A DNA stretch of 64,000 nucleotides from Nocardioides lianchengensis (GTDB taxonomy: Bacteria; Actinomycetota; Actinomycetes; Propionibacteriales; Nocardioidaceae), in the NCBI RefSeq assembly GCF_900101465.1, contig NZ_FMZM01000007.1:133943-197942 (forward strand), read 5' to 3'. The first letter of the stretch is position 1. Each line of letters begins with the position of its first letter. This document shows positions 44,393 through 53,078 of the stretch, piece after piece. The notes under the pieces are model-generated. The model was not told the origin of the DNA. It searched no databases and saw only the letters and a program-made list of their open reading frames with translations. The position numbers were made by a program, and so were the translations under genes.

Positions 44393-45418
44393 ATGCTCAC
44401 CGCGTCGTACGTCGGCGACGGCACCCTGAAGGTCGCCGAGGCCGAGCCGGTCGCCCCCGCCCCCGGGGAGGTCCAGGTCGAGGTCGCGTACGTCGGCATC
44501 TGCGGCACCGACCTGCACATCCTGCACGGCGCCATGGACGCCCGCGTCGCGATGCCGGCGATCATCGGGCACGAGATGTCCGGGACCGTCGCCGCGCTCG
44601 GCGAGGGCGTCACCGGCTGGTCGATCGGCGACCCGGTCACGGTCATGCCGCTGGCCTGGGACGGGACCTGCCCGGCCTGCCGGGCCGGCCACCAGCACGT
44701 CTGCCAGCACCTCGACTTCGTCGGCATCGACAGCCCCGGCGCCCTGCAGGGCCGCTGGAACGTCCGGGCCGACCTGCTGGTCCGCCTCGGCGCCGACGTC
44801 TCGCTGCAGCACGGGGCGCTGGTCGAGCCGGTCGCCGTCGCGGTCCACGACGTACGGCGCTCCGAGGTCGGCCTGGGCGACACCGCGGTCGTCCTCGGCG
44901 GCGGGCCGATCGGCGTGCTGATCGCCGTCGTCGCCGCGGCCGCCGGGGCCCGGGTGCTGGTGTCCGAGCCCGACGCCGGCCGGCGCGCGACCATCGCGTC
45001 GCTCGGTCACGAGACCTTCGACCCGACCGCGGGCGACCTGGTCGCCCACGTGGAGGCCTGGACCGGCGGGGCCGGGGCGGACGTGGTCTTCGAGGTCTCC
45101 GGCGCGGCCCCGGCCGTGCTCGCGGCGACCGCGGTCGCCAAGGTCCGCGGCACGGTCGTGGTCGTGGCCATCCACCCGCAGCCGGTGCCGGTGAACCTGC
45201 AGCGCGTCTTCTGGCGCGAGCTGCGGATCCTGGGCGCCCGGGTCTACGAGCGGGCCGACTTCGAGCGGGCCGCGGCGCTGATCGCCGACGGGTCGATCCC
45301 GGCCGACACCATGATCACCGCCGTGCTGCCGATCTCCGAGGTGGCCGAGGCGTTCGCCTCCCTGGAGTCGGGTCGGGCCATGAAGGTCCTCGTGGACACC
45401 CAGGCGGTGCCGGCATGA
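44393..45418 (+). CDS. Zinc-dependent alcohol/sugar dehydrogenase
   Basis: 341 residues, MDR superfamily. Catalytic zinc site: ICGTDLH and GHEMSGTVAALGEGV plus a Glu in LVEPVAVAVHDV. The NAD-binding motif is VLGGGPIGVLIAVV. Only two cysteines of the structural-zinc lobe are evident (CPACRAGHQHVC has three), so that site may be reduced. Related to L-threonine 3-dehydrogenase, sorbitol dehydrogenase and L-galactonate/butanediol dehydrogenases. In this operon it probably oxidises a secondary hydroxyl of a sugar or sugar acid. AGAGGAG precedes the start. Confidence 0.87.
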   Translation: MLTASYVGDGTLKVAEAEPVAPAPGEVQVEVAYVGICGTDLHILHGAMDARVAMPAIIGHEMSGTVAALGEGVTGWSIGDPVTVMPLAWDGTCPACRAGHQHVCQHLDFVGIDSPGALQGRWNVRADLLVRLGADVSLQHGALVEPVAVAVHDVRRSEVGLGDTAVVLGGGPIGVLIAVVAAAAGARVLVSEPDAGRRATIASLGHETFDPTAGDLVAHVEAWTGGAGADVVFEVSGAAPAVLAATAVAKVRGTVVVVAIHPQPVPVNLQRVFWRELRILGARVYERADFERAAALIADGSIPADTMITAVLPISEVAEAFASLESGRAMKVLVDTQAVPA

Positions 45419-46170
45419 GCGACCTCTTCGACCTGACCGGGCAGACCGCGGTCGTCACCGGCGCCCGCCGGGGCATCGGCCTCGCGATGGCGGTGGCGCT
45501 GGCCGAGGCCGGCGCCGACGTCATCGGCGTCTCCGCGCAGCTCGAGGACGACCCCGAGGTCGGCCGCCTGGTGCGGGCCGCCGGGCGGTCCTTCGAGGGG
45601 CGGCGCTGCGACTTCGCCGACCGGTCCGCCGTGCTCGCCCTGGGGGCGGAGCTGGCCGAGCGGGCGCCCGACATCCTGGTCAACAACGCCGGCACCATCC
45701 GCCGCCAGCCCGCCGCCGAGCACGCGCTCGAGCTGTGGGACGAGGTGATCGCGGTCAACCTGTCGTCGCAGTTCGCGCTGACCCAGGCGCTGGCGGCGCC
45801 GATGTTGGAGCGCGGCTCCGGCAAGGTCGTGTTCACCGCGTCGCTGCTGTCCTTCCAGGGCGGCATCAACGTGCCCGGCTACACCGCCTCCAAGTCCGGC
45901 GTCGCCGGGCTGACCAAGGCGCTGGCCAACGAGTGGGCCGGTCGCGGCGTCAACGTCAACGCGATCGCCCCCGGCTACATCGCCACCGACAACACCCAGG
46001 CCCTGCAGGACGACCCGGACCGCTCGCGCTCGATCCTGGAGCGGATCCCGGCCGGTCGCTGGGGCGGCGGCGAGGACCTCGCCGGCGCCACCGTCTTCCT
46101 GTGCAGCCGCGCCTCCGACTACGTCAGCGGCATCACGCTGCCCGTCGACGGGGGCTGGCTCGGCCGATGA
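45415..46170 (+). CDS. kduD: 2-dehydro-3-deoxy-D-gluconate 5-dehydrogenase-type SDR
   Basis: 251 residues matching KduD along its length: FDLTGQTAVVTGARRGIGLA (Rossmann motif), ILVNNAGTIRRQPA, TASLLSFQGGINVPGYTASK with catalytic Ser, Tyr and Lys, NAIAPGYIATDNTQAL, RIPAGRWGGGEDLAG and YVSGITLPVDGGWLGR. KduD interconverts 2-keto-3-deoxygluconate and 2,5-diketo-3-deoxygluconate. It lies directly before kdgK, overlapping its start. It could alternatively oxidise a 6-deoxy analogue. Confidence 0.87.
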   Translation: MSDLFDLTGQTAVVTGARRGIGLAMAVALAEAGADVIGVSAQLEDDPEVGRLVRAAGRSFEGRRCDFADRSAVLALGAELAERAPDILVNNAGTIRRQPAAEHALELWDEVIAVNLSSQFALTQALAAPMLERGSGKVVFTASLLSFQGGINVPGYTASKSGVAGLTKALANEWAGRGVNVNAIAPGYIATDNTQALQDDPDRSRSILERIPAGRWGGGEDLAGATVFLCSRASDYVSGITLPVDGGWLGR

Positions 46171-47105
46171 CCGGCCTGCTCACGATCGGCGAGACGCTCG
46201 GCCTGGTGGCGACCGGGCCGCTGCGGCACGCCACCACCGCGTCGGTCGGGATCGGCGGGGCGGAGAGCAACGTCGCGATCGGCGTACGACGCCTCGGCGG
46301 GCCGGCGACCTGGCTGGGCCGGGTGGGCGACGACCCGTGGGGCGAGCGGGTGCTGCGCGAGCTCCGCGCCGAGGGGCTCGTCGTGGTCTCCGTGTCCGAT
46401 CCGGACGCCCCGACCGCGCTGATGACCAAGGAGCGGCGCAGCGCGCTGGCCACGACCGTGCTCTACCACCGGGCCGGCAGCGCGGGCAGCCGGCTGCGGC
46501 CGGCCGACGTACCGCCCGGGCTGGTGGACGACGCCGGTCTGGTGCACCTCACCGGCATCACCCTCGGCCTGTCGGACACCGCCCTGGCGACCGCGCTGCA
46601 CGTGCGCGACCGGGCGGCCGGGGCCGGCGTACCGCTCTCGTTCGACGTCAACCACCGGGCCGGGGTCTGGGGCACGCGCGACGCCGCCTCGGTCTACCGG
46701 TCCTTCGCCGCCCGGGCCGCCGTGGTCTTCGCCGGCGAGGACGAGGCCCGGCTGCTGACCGGCACCGCGACGACCGACCCGGAGGCGCTGCTCGACGAGC
46801 TGGTCGCCGGCTGCGGGGGCGACGTGGTCCTCAAGCGCGGCGCCGACGGCTGCCTGGCCCGGATCGACGGCGTCGACCTCGCCGTCCCCGCGGTCGTCGT
46901 ACCCGTCGTGGACACCGTGGGCGCCGGCGACGCCTTCGTGGCCGGCTACCTGGCCGAGCTGCTCGCGGGCCGCGACCCCGCGACCCGACTGGCGACGGCG
47001 GTGCGCTGCGGCGCGTTCGCCTGCCTGTCGCCCGGCGACTGGGAGGGCCTGCCCACCCGCGCCGACCTGGACACCCTCGACCGGCCCGACCCGGTCACCC
47101 GCTGA
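46167..47105 (+). CDS. kdgK: 2-keto-3-deoxygluconate kinase (PfkB family)
   Basis: 312 residues. PfkB signatures: VGIGGAESNVAIGVRRLGG near the N-terminus and DTVGAGDAFVAGYLAELLAG near residue 250 with the catalytic Asp. The start TIGETLGLV and SFDVNHRAGVW are typical of KDG kinases. It phosphorylates 2-keto-3-deoxygluconate to KDPG. No KDPG aldolase gene was seen in the window, so that step would be encoded elsewhere. The ATG overlaps the KduD stop. Confidence 0.85.
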   Translation: MTGLLTIGETLGLVATGPLRHATTASVGIGGAESNVAIGVRRLGGPATWLGRVGDDPWGERVLRELRAEGLVVVSVSDPDAPTALMTKERRSALATTVLYHRAGSAGSRLRPADVPPGLVDDAGLVHLTGITLGLSDTALATALHVRDRAAGAGVPLSFDVNHRAGVWGTRDAASVYRSFAARAAVVFAGEDEARLLTGTATTDPEALLDELVAGCGGDVVLKRGADGCLARIDGVDLAVPAVVVPVVDTVGAGDAFVAGYLAELLAGRDPATRLATAVRCGAFACLSPGDWEGLPTRADLDTLDRPDPVTR

Positions 47106-47124
47106 ACCCACCTAGGAGAACACC

Positions 47125-47976
47125 ATGCGTTTCGCCCGCCTCGGCCCCGTCGGTGCCGAGATCCCCACCGTGATCGTCGACGGCACCCACCTGGACCTGC
47201 GCCCGGTGACGGCCGACCTCGGGCCCGCGTTCTTCGCGGGCGGCGGCCCGGACGCCGTCCGCTCGGCGGTGGCGGCCGGTTCGCTGGTCCCGCTCGAGGG
47301 CGCGGCGGACCTGCGGGTCGGGGCGCCGATCGCCCGGCCGGGCAAGATCCTCTGCATCGGGCTGAACTACCGCGACCACGCGGCCGAGACCGGGGCCGCG
47401 ATCCCTGAGGAGCCGGTGCTCTTCATGAAGGACCCGTCGACCGTGGTCGGCCCGTTCGACACCGTCTACGTGCCGCGGAAGTCCGTGAAGACCGACTGGG
47501 AGGTCGAGCTCGGCGTCGTCATCGGCACGAAGGCGCGCTACCTGGACTCGCCCGAGCAGGCGCTCGCGCACGTCGCCGGGTACGCCGTCTCCCACGACGT
47601 CTCCGAGCGCGAGTTCCAGCTCGAGCGCGGCGGCCAGTGGGACAAGGGCAAGAGCTGCGAGACCTTCAACCCGCTCGGCCCCGAGCTGGTCACGGCCGAC
47701 GAGGTCGCCGACCCGCAGGACCTGCGGCTGTCGCTGTCGGTCAACGGCACCGTTCGCCAGGACGGCACCACCGCCGACATGGTCTTCGGCGTCGCGCACG
47801 TCATCTGGTACCTGTCGCAGTTCCTCGTCCTCGAGCCCGGCGACCTGATCAACACCGGCACCCCGGCGGGTGTCGCGATGGGCATCGAGGGCCAGCCCTA
47901 CCTGCGCGCCGGCGACGTCGTCGAGCTCACCATCGCCGGCCTCGGCACGGCCCGGCAGACCTTCGAGCAGGCATGA
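47125..47976 (+). CDS. FAH-family hydrolase (2,4-diketo-3-deoxy-L-fuconate hydrolase-like)
   Basis: 283 residues. Fumarylacetoacetase fold with KILCIGLNYRDHAAETGAAI, the metal ligands in DWEVELGVVIG (Glu pair) and the Asp in SHDVSERE. GQWDKGKSCETFNPLGPELV and LINTGTPAGVAMG are typical. The form with RDHAAETG and GKSCETFNPLGP is close to the diketo-deoxyfuconate/ureidoglycolate-lyase-like branch. In the oxidative fucose route this enzyme splits 2,4-diketo-3-deoxy-L-fuconate to pyruvate and L-lactate. TAGGAGAA precedes the start. Confidence 0.85.
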   Translation: MRFARLGPVGAEIPTVIVDGTHLDLRPVTADLGPAFFAGGGPDAVRSAVAAGSLVPLEGAADLRVGAPIARPGKILCIGLNYRDHAAETGAAIPEEPVLFMKDPSTVVGPFDTVYVPRKSVKTDWEVELGVVIGTKARYLDSPEQALAHVAGYAVSHDVSEREFQLERGGQWDKGKSCETFNPLGPELVTADEVADPQDLRLSLSVNGTVRQDGTTADMVFGVAHVIWYLSQFLVLEPGDLINTGTPAGVAMGIEGQPYLRAGDVVELTIAGLGTARQTFEQA

Positions 47977-48743
47977 CCACCCCCGTGCCTCGTCCGGGGG
48001 AGTACGACGGCCTGGTCGCCGCCGTCACCGGCGGCGGCGCCGGCATCGGGGCGGCCGTCGTCACCGAGCTGCTCGCCCGGGGAGCGCGGGTCGCCGCCCT
48101 CGACCTGGACCCCTCCGCGGCGCCGGACGGCGCGCTGCCGGTCGTCTGCGACGTGGCCGACCGGGCGTCGGTCGACGCGGCCGTCGCCCGCGTGGCGGCC
48201 GAGCTGGGCGGCCTCGACGTACTCGTGAACAACGCGGGCATCTCCGCCGTCGGCACCGTCGAGGAGAACGACGACGCCACCTGGGCCCGGGTCCTCGACG
48301 TCAACGTCACCGGCATCGCCCGGGTGACCGCGGCCGCGCTCCCGCACCTGCGGGCGTCGTCCGCGGCGGCGGTCGTCAACCTGTCCTCGATCGCCGCCCT
48401 GAACGGGCTCCCGCAGCGCGCGCTCTACTCCGCGTCCAAGGGCGCGGTGATGTCGCTGACCTTCGCGCTGGCCACCGACCACGTCCGCGAGGGGATCCGG
48501 GTCAACTGCGTGTGCCCCGGCACGGTGCACACGGGCTTCGTCGACCGGCTGCTGCAGAACTTCCCCGACCCGGTCGCCGAGCGGGCCGCGATGGACGCCC
48601 GCCAGGCCACCGGCCGGATGGTCACCCCGGCCGAGGTCGCCCACGCCGTCGCCTACCTGGCCTCGCCCCGCAACGGCTCCACGACCGGCACGGCGCTCGA
48701 CGTCGACGGCGGCGTCACGCACCTGCGGGTCCGGCCGAGCTGA
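47973..48743 (+). CDS. Short-chain dehydrogenase (2-keto-3-deoxy-L-fuconate dehydrogenase-like)
   Basis: 256 residues. SDR motifs: AAVTGGGAGIGAAV (NAD-binding), LVNNAGISAVGTVEEND, catalytic Ser in NLSSIAAL and YSASK, then RVNCVCPGTVHTGFVDRLL. The TGGGAGIG start and PGTVHTGF stretch resemble L-fucose and 2-keto-3-deoxy-L-fuconate dehydrogenases. With the adjacent FAH hydrolase it would complete oxidation of the 2-keto-3-deoxy acid at C4 before cleavage. It is last in the operon, overlapping the FAH stop, and a double terminator follows. Confidence 0.85.
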   Translation: MTTPVPRPGEYDGLVAAVTGGGAGIGAAVVTELLARGARVAALDLDPSAAPDGALPVVCDVADRASVDAAVARVAAELGGLDVLVNNAGISAVGTVEENDDATWARVLDVNVTGIARVTAAALPHLRASSAAAVVNLSSIAALNGLPQRALYSASKGAVMSLTFALATDHVREGIRVNCVCPGTVHTGFVDRLLQNFPDPVAERAAMDARQATGRMVTPAEVAHAVAYLASPRNGSTTGTALDVDGGVTHLRVRPS

Positions 48744-48762
48744 GGCTAGGCGGGGTCGGGGA

Positions 48763-48821
48763 AAAACTGACGGGCCAGCGGGGTCCGGTGCACCGCCTGG
48801 AGGCGCTGGTGCGTCAGTTTT
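48763..48821. terminator. Bidirectional terminator 1
   Basis: Arms 48763-48780 and 48804-48821 pair over 16 of 18 bases (AAAACTGACG core, matched by CGTCAGTTTT). The A-run on one side and T-run on the other make it a classical intrinsic terminator on both strands, between convergent genes ending at 48743 and 48935. Confidence 0.8.
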
Positions 48822-48855
48822 CTCCTCCCGGGGTCGCGGGCGGCCCCGGCCCCGG

Positions 48856-48914
48856 AAAACCGACGGGCCAGCACGCTCCGGCGACCTGCCCGGAGACGCT
48901 GGCCCGTCAGTTTT
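48856..48914. terminator. Bidirectional terminator 2
   Basis: Arms 48856-48872 and 48898-48914 pair over 16 of 17 bases (AAAACCGACGGGCCAGC against GCTGGCCCGTCAGTTTT), with an inner CTCCGG/CCGGAG stem. It closely resembles terminator 1, so the two look like a duplicated element. Confidence 0.8.
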
Positions 48915-48934
48915 CCCGCCGCGGCGACCGGCCT

Positions 48935-50443
48935 CTACGGCAGCACGAGCACCCCGTCCAGGCGGCGGGGGAGGCCCCACGGGTTGGCGTCGCGCAGCGA
49001 CGCGGGGAGTACGGCGTCCGGCGCGTCCTGGAACGTCACCGGGCGCAGCCAGCGGCGGATCGCGGTCGCGCCGACGGAGGTGTGCTGCGCCGAGGTGGTG
49101 GACGGCCAGGGACCGCCGTGGGTCTGCGCCCAGCTGACGGCCACGCCGGTCGGCCAGCCGTTGAACAGCACCCGGCCGGCACGCGCGGCGACCAGGCCGA
49201 CCAGCTCGTCGAGCGGGAGCGAGTCGTCGTCCTCGACGTGCAGGGTCGCGGTCAGGCTGCCCTCGACCGAGCGGAGCGCGACGGCCAGGTCGTCGAGGTC
49301 GTCGTACTCGACGACGACGGAGACGGGGCCGAAGACCTCCTCGGCGACGGCCGGGTCGGCGGCGACGGTGGCGGCGGAGGTGACGAAGACCGACGGCGAG
49401 GCCCAGGACCCCTCGGCCGGGGCGTCCTCGCCGCCGGCGAGCCGGGTCGCGGCCGCCGACAGCGCGGCGACCCCGTCGTCGAGGGCGGTGCGGATCCGGG
49501 CGTTGAGCAGCGGCGCGGGGGCGGCGGCGCCGACCCGGGCGGCCAGGGCGTCGGCCAGACCGTGGCCGCGGGGCAGGAAGAGCAGGCCGGGCTTGGTGCA
49601 GAACTGTCCGGTGCCGAGGGTGAAGGAGTCGACGTACCCGTCGACGATCGCGGCGCCGCGGGCGGCCACGGCCGAGGGCGTGACGATCGTGGGGTTGATG
49701 CTGCCGAGCTCGCCGAAGAACGGGATCGGGTCGGGCCGCGAGGACGCGGCGTCGAAGAGCATCCGGCCCACGTGCGTCGAGCCGGTGAAGCCGGCCGCCT
49801 TGATCCGGGGATCGCGCAGGGCGGTGAGGGCCGCGTCGTTGCCGCGCACCGCGCCGATCACGCCGGCGGGCAGGCCCTGCTCGGCGACGACCGTCGCGGC
49901 CAGGTCGAGGACGGTGGCCGACAGGCCCGGGTGCGAGTCGTGCACCTTGGCCAGCACCGGCGAGCCGCACGCGAGCGCGGAGGCGGTGTCGCCGCCGAGG
50001 ACGCTGAAGGCCAGCGGGAAGTTCGAGGCGCCGAAGACCAGCACCGGGCCGAGGGACACCAGGACCCGGCGCAGGTCGGGCCGCGGCGGCGTCGCGGTGG
50101 GGACGGCGGGGTCGAGGGTCGCCTCCAGGTAGGACCCCTCCTCGACCACCGTCGCGAACAGCCGCAGCTGCCCGGACGTCCGGCCGACCTCGCCGGTCAG
50201 CCGGCCCAGCGGCAGGCCGGACTCGAGGCTGCCCAGCTCGGCCAGCGCGACGGCGTTCTCGTCCAGCCGGTCGGCCAGCGCGCGCAGCAGCCCGGCGCGC
50301 ACGCACGGCTCCGAGGCGGCGTACGACGGGGCCGCGGCGGCCGCGGCCGCGAGCAGCGCCTCCAGCTCGTCGGGGGTGGTCGCGGCGTAGGCCTCGCCGA
50401 CCGGCTCGCCGGTGCGGGGGTCGGTGCCCTGGATGAGCGTCAT
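48935..50443 (-). CDS. Ketoglutarate-semialdehyde-type aldehyde dehydrogenase, second copy
   Basis: 502 residues. Same branch as the protein at 12372: [11 protein letters not shown] with [21 protein letters not shown], catalytic Cys in GTGQFCTKPG (about residue 290), and a matching C-terminal NPWGLPRRLDG. It starts with ATG overlapping the metallo-beta-lactamase-fold gene stop (ATGA). It is last in the GntR-controlled leftward operon. With the FAH-family protein at 51405 it could form the last two steps of a pentonate route (2-keto-3-deoxypentonate to 2-oxoglutarate semialdehyde to 2-oxoglutarate); this is inference. Confidence 0.87.
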   Translation of the reverse strand: MTLIQGTDPRTGEPVGEAYAATTPDELEALLAAAAAAAPSYAASEPCVRAGLLRALADRLDENAVALAELGSLESGLPLGRLTGEVGRTSGQLRLFATVVEEGSYLEATLDPAVPTATPPRPDLRRVLVSLGPVLVFGASNFPLAFSVLGGDTASALACGSPVLAKVHDSHPGLSATVLDLAATVVAEQGLPAGVIGAVRGNDAALTALRDPRIKAAGFTGSTHVGRMLFDAASSRPDPIPFFGELGSINPTIVTPSAVAARGAAIVDGYVDSFTLGTGQFCTKPGLLFLPRGHGLADALAARVGAAAPAPLLNARIRTALDDGVAALSAAATRLAGGEDAPAEGSWASPSVFVTSAATVAADPAVAEEVFGPVSVVVEYDDLDDLAVALRSVEGSLTATLHVEDDDSLPLDELVGLVAARAGRVLFNGWPTGVAVSWAQTHGGPWPSTTSAQHTSVGATAIRRWLRPVTFQDAPDAVLPASLRDANPWGLPRRLDGVLVLP

Positions 50444-51408
50444 GAGTCCTTCTGGGTCGGGTCGGGGGTGAGGTGCCAGCGGGCCCCGGCGAGGCCGCGG
50501 CGGGCCAGGTCGTCGAGGTGGGCGCGGGCGAGGGAGACGGTCTGCAGGTTGGGCCCGCCGAACGGGCCCAGGTCGCGACCGATGGCGATCGCCAGGTCGC
50601 GCACGCCGACCACCTCGTGGCGGGTCAGGTGGTCGTGGACGAAGTCGGTCGCGCGGTCGACGAAGTCCAGGCTCTCCTGGATCCGCGCGCGCCCGGCGGC
50701 GGGATCGAGCGGGTCGCCGTGCGAGGGGACCAGCGCGGCGAAGTCGAGGTCGAGCAGCCGCCGCAGGCCGGACCGGTAGCGGTCGACGTCGTGGTAGAGC
50801 GGGGCCAGCCACTCGGCCGAGCCGGAGATCGGGACGCCCGCGCCCTGCACGTCGTCGAAGGTGAAGAGCAGCCCGCGGTCCAGGTCGCGCACCGCGATGT
50901 GGCCGGGGGAGTGGCCGCTGGTGGTGACCACCTCCAGGCGGCCGAACGAGCCGTCCAGGACGTCGCCGTCGCGCAGCAGCCGGTCGATCCGCACGCGCTC
51001 GCCGTACAGGCCGGCGATCTCGGCGCGCTCCTCGGCGCTGAGCCGGTAGGCGTCCGGGTTGGCCTCCCACAGCTCGGTGATCACCCGGTCGTTGTCCTCC
51101 AGCCACGCGGCCTCGGCGGCCGGAGCGGCGAACACCGCGTCGCTGACCGCGGCCAGGGCCGCGTTGCCGCCCATGTGGTCGGGGTGCGCGTGGCTGTTGA
51201 CGACCAGCGAGACGTCCTCGATGCGGTGACCCGCGTCGGCCAGCCGGCCGCGCACCGAGGTCTCCGGCGTGATCGACGTGCCGCTGTCGAGCAGCACCAG
51301 CCCGCCCTCGTGCGGCAGCGCGTGCAGCCAGAGCGGGAGCCCGCAGGCCTGGAGGTACTCGGTCTCGATCCGGACCCAGTCCCCGAAGACCGACGCCGGC
51401 AGGCTCAC
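50440..51408 (-). CDS. Metallo-beta-lactamase-fold hydrolase
   Basis: 322 residues from GTG at 51408, overlapping the FAH gene stop. The HxHxDH motif is present as VVNSHAHPDHMGGNAAL (about residue 75). SGHSPGHIAVRDLDRG, FTFDDVQGAG and LVPSHGDPLDP supply the other ligands. A C-terminal helical extension (VDRATDFVHDHLTRHEV) follows, as in many glyoxalase II-like and lactonase members. It probably hydrolyses a lactone or thioester of the same pathway. The exact substrate is unknown. Confidence 0.85.
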   Translation of the reverse strand: MSLPASVFGDWVRIETEYLQACGLPLWLHALPHEGGLVLLDSGTSITPETSVRGRLADAGHRIEDVSLVVNSHAHPDHMGGNAALAAVSDAVFAAPAAEAAWLEDNDRVITELWEANPDAYRLSAEERAEIAGLYGERVRIDRLLRDGDVLDGSFGRLEVVTTSGHSPGHIAVRDLDRGLLFTFDDVQGAGVPISGSAEWLAPLYHDVDRYRSGLRRLLDLDFAALVPSHGDPLDPAAGRARIQESLDFVDRATDFVHDHLTRHEVVGVRDLAIAIGRDLGPFGGPNLQTVSLARAHLDDLARRGLAGARWHLTPDPTQKDS

Positions 51409-52295
51409 GGCCGCCGCGCCGGGTCGGGGGTCAGCCAGGCGAAACGCTCGGCCGACGCGGGCAGGACCGGGTTGCGCAGGGTGCCGACGCCGGCGACCGA
51501 GACCTCGACGACGTCGCCGGGGACCAGGTCGAAGTCCAGGTCGGGCACCAGGCCGGTGCCGGTCGAGAGCAGCGCCCCGTCGGGGAACGTCGACTGCCGG
51601 CGCAGGTGCTCGACGAGGTCGTCGTACGTGCGGTGCAGCAGCTTGGTGGACGTCTCGCCCTTCCAGCGCACGGTGCCGTCGGCGCCGGTGACGACCAGGG
51701 TGACGCCGAGGTCGTAGAGGTCCGGCACCTCCCAGACCGGCCGGATGCCGGGGCCGACCGCGCAGGCGCCGTGGTAAAGCTTGGCCTGCGGCAGGTAGAG
51801 CGGGTTCTCGCCCTCGATCGAGCGCGACGACACGTCGTCGCACACGCTGACGCCGACCGTCTCGCCGGCGGCGTTGACCACCACGACGACCTCGGGCTCG
51901 GGCACGTTGACCGGCGAGTCCTCGCGGACGCCGATCGGCTCGCCGTCGCCGACGGCCCGCCAGGCGACGGACTTGAAGAACAGCTCGGGGCGGGCGGCGT
52001 CGTACACCCGGGAGTAGACGTCGGGCACGCCCGACTCCTCCTGGCGCGCCTCGCTGGAGCGCTGGTAGGTGACGCCGGCGGCCCACACCTCGGTGAGGCC
52101 GTCGACGGGCGGCAGCAGCCGCACCTCGTCGAGCGGTACGGCGGGCGCCGTGACCGCCTCGCAGACCGCGCGGAGCTCGGCCAGGGGCAGCCGCAGCAGC
52201 TCGGCCAGGGTGGCCACGGGCAGCGCCCGGACCTGCCCGTGGCTCTCGAGGCCGACCAGCACCTGGTCGTCGTGGACGTAGCGGATGATCAGCAT
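51405..52295 (-). CDS. FAH-family hydratase/dehydratase
   Basis: 296 residues. Distinct from the FAH protein at 47125: WAAGVTYQRSSEARQEES, VYDAARPELFFKSVAWRAVG, NVPEPEVVVVVNAAGE with the metal ligands, and CDDVSSRSIEGENPLYLPQA. This form is common in sugar-acid clusters and is close to 2-keto-3-deoxy-pentonate dehydratases and 2-keto acid hydratases. Paired with the aldehyde dehydrogenase at 48935, a dehydratase giving 2-oxoglutarate semialdehyde is attractive. The assignment is by context and motif memory. Confidence 0.78.
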   Translation of the reverse strand: MLIIRYVHDDQVLVGLESHGQVRALPVATLAELLRLPLAELRAVCEAVTAPAVPLDEVRLLPPVDGLTEVWAAGVTYQRSSEARQEESGVPDVYSRVYDAARPELFFKSVAWRAVGDGEPIGVREDSPVNVPEPEVVVVVNAAGETVGVSVCDDVSSRSIEGENPLYLPQAKLYHGACAVGPGIRPVWEVPDLYDLGVTLVVTGADGTVRWKGETSTKLLHRTYDDLVEHLRRQSTFPDGALLSTGTGLVPDLDFDLVPGDVVEVSVAGVGTLRNPVLPASAERFAWLTPDPARRP

Positions 52296-52307
52296 TCTCG
52301 GGACTCC

Positions 52308-53078
52308 TTAGCGGCCGGTGAAGACCGGCGGTCGCTTCTCGGCGAAGGCGCGCCGCCCCTCGGCGGCGTCCTGGGTGGCCATGCAGATGGCCTGCATCTC
52401 GCGCTCGTACTGGATGGCCGGCTCGAGCGCCATGCTGCGCGCGGCCAGCAGGTTGGCCTTCGCCGACTGCGCGGCGATCGGGGGCCGGGACGCGATGGTG
52501 CGGGCCAGCGTGCGGGCGGCGTCGAGCAGCCCGTCCGGCTCGTGCAGCCGGCTGACCAGCCCGGTCCGGAGCGCCTCCGGGGCGTCGACGGGGTCACCCG
52601 TCAGCAGCATCAGCGCCGCGTCGCTCGAGGACACGGCGTTGGACAGCAGCGCGGTCACGCCGCCGCCGCCGATCCAGCCCAGCTTGATCTCGGCCGCGCA
52701 GAAGCGGGCGGTGGTGCTGGCCAGGCGGACGTCGCAGGAGAGCGCGAGCTCGAGGCCGCCGCCGTACGCGAGGCCGTTGACGGCCGCGATGACCGGCAGG
52801 CGCAGGGCGCGCAGCGCGTCGCAGTAGTCGCGGCGGTTCCGGAACTGCCACGGGTCGGGGTAGCCGTCGACCTCGCCGATGTCGCTGCCGACGCAGAAGG
52901 AGCGCTCGCCGGCGCCGGTCAGCACCAGCGCCCGCACGTCCTCGCGGTCGTCCATCGTCTCGACGAGCTCCAGCAGCGTGGAGCTCATGTCCTTGGTGAC
53001 GGCGTTGAGCTTCTCCGGCCGGCGCAGGGTGATCACCCCGACGCCGTCGGCGACCTCGAAGCCGATGTGCTCGCTCAT
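52308..53078 (-). CDS. Enoyl-CoA hydratase/isomerase family protein
   Basis: 256 residues, crotonase fold. RRPEKLNAVTKDM, the oxyanion-hole residues SFCVGSDIGEVDGYPD and AVNGLAYGGGLELALSCDVR, and C-terminal GRRAFAEKRPPVFTGR. The usual hydratase Glu pair is not clear: the position after GGGLELAL is typical, but the second acid appears as WIGGGGVTALL. A hydratase or a hydrolase/decarboxylase are both possible. It overlaps the start region of the solute-binding-like gene on one side and is in the CoA-transferase operon. Confidence 0.82.
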   Translation of the reverse strand: MSEHIGFEVADGVGVITLRRPEKLNAVTKDMSSTLLELVETMDDREDVRALVLTGAGERSFCVGSDIGEVDGYPDPWQFRNRRDYCDALRALRLPVIAAVNGLAYGGGLELALSCDVRLASTTARFCAAEIKLGWIGGGGVTALLSNAVSSSDAALMLLTGDPVDAPEALRTGLVSRLHEPDGLLDAARTLARTIASRPPIAAQSAKANLLAARSMALEPAIQYEREMQAICMATQDAAEGRRAFAEKRPPVFTGR

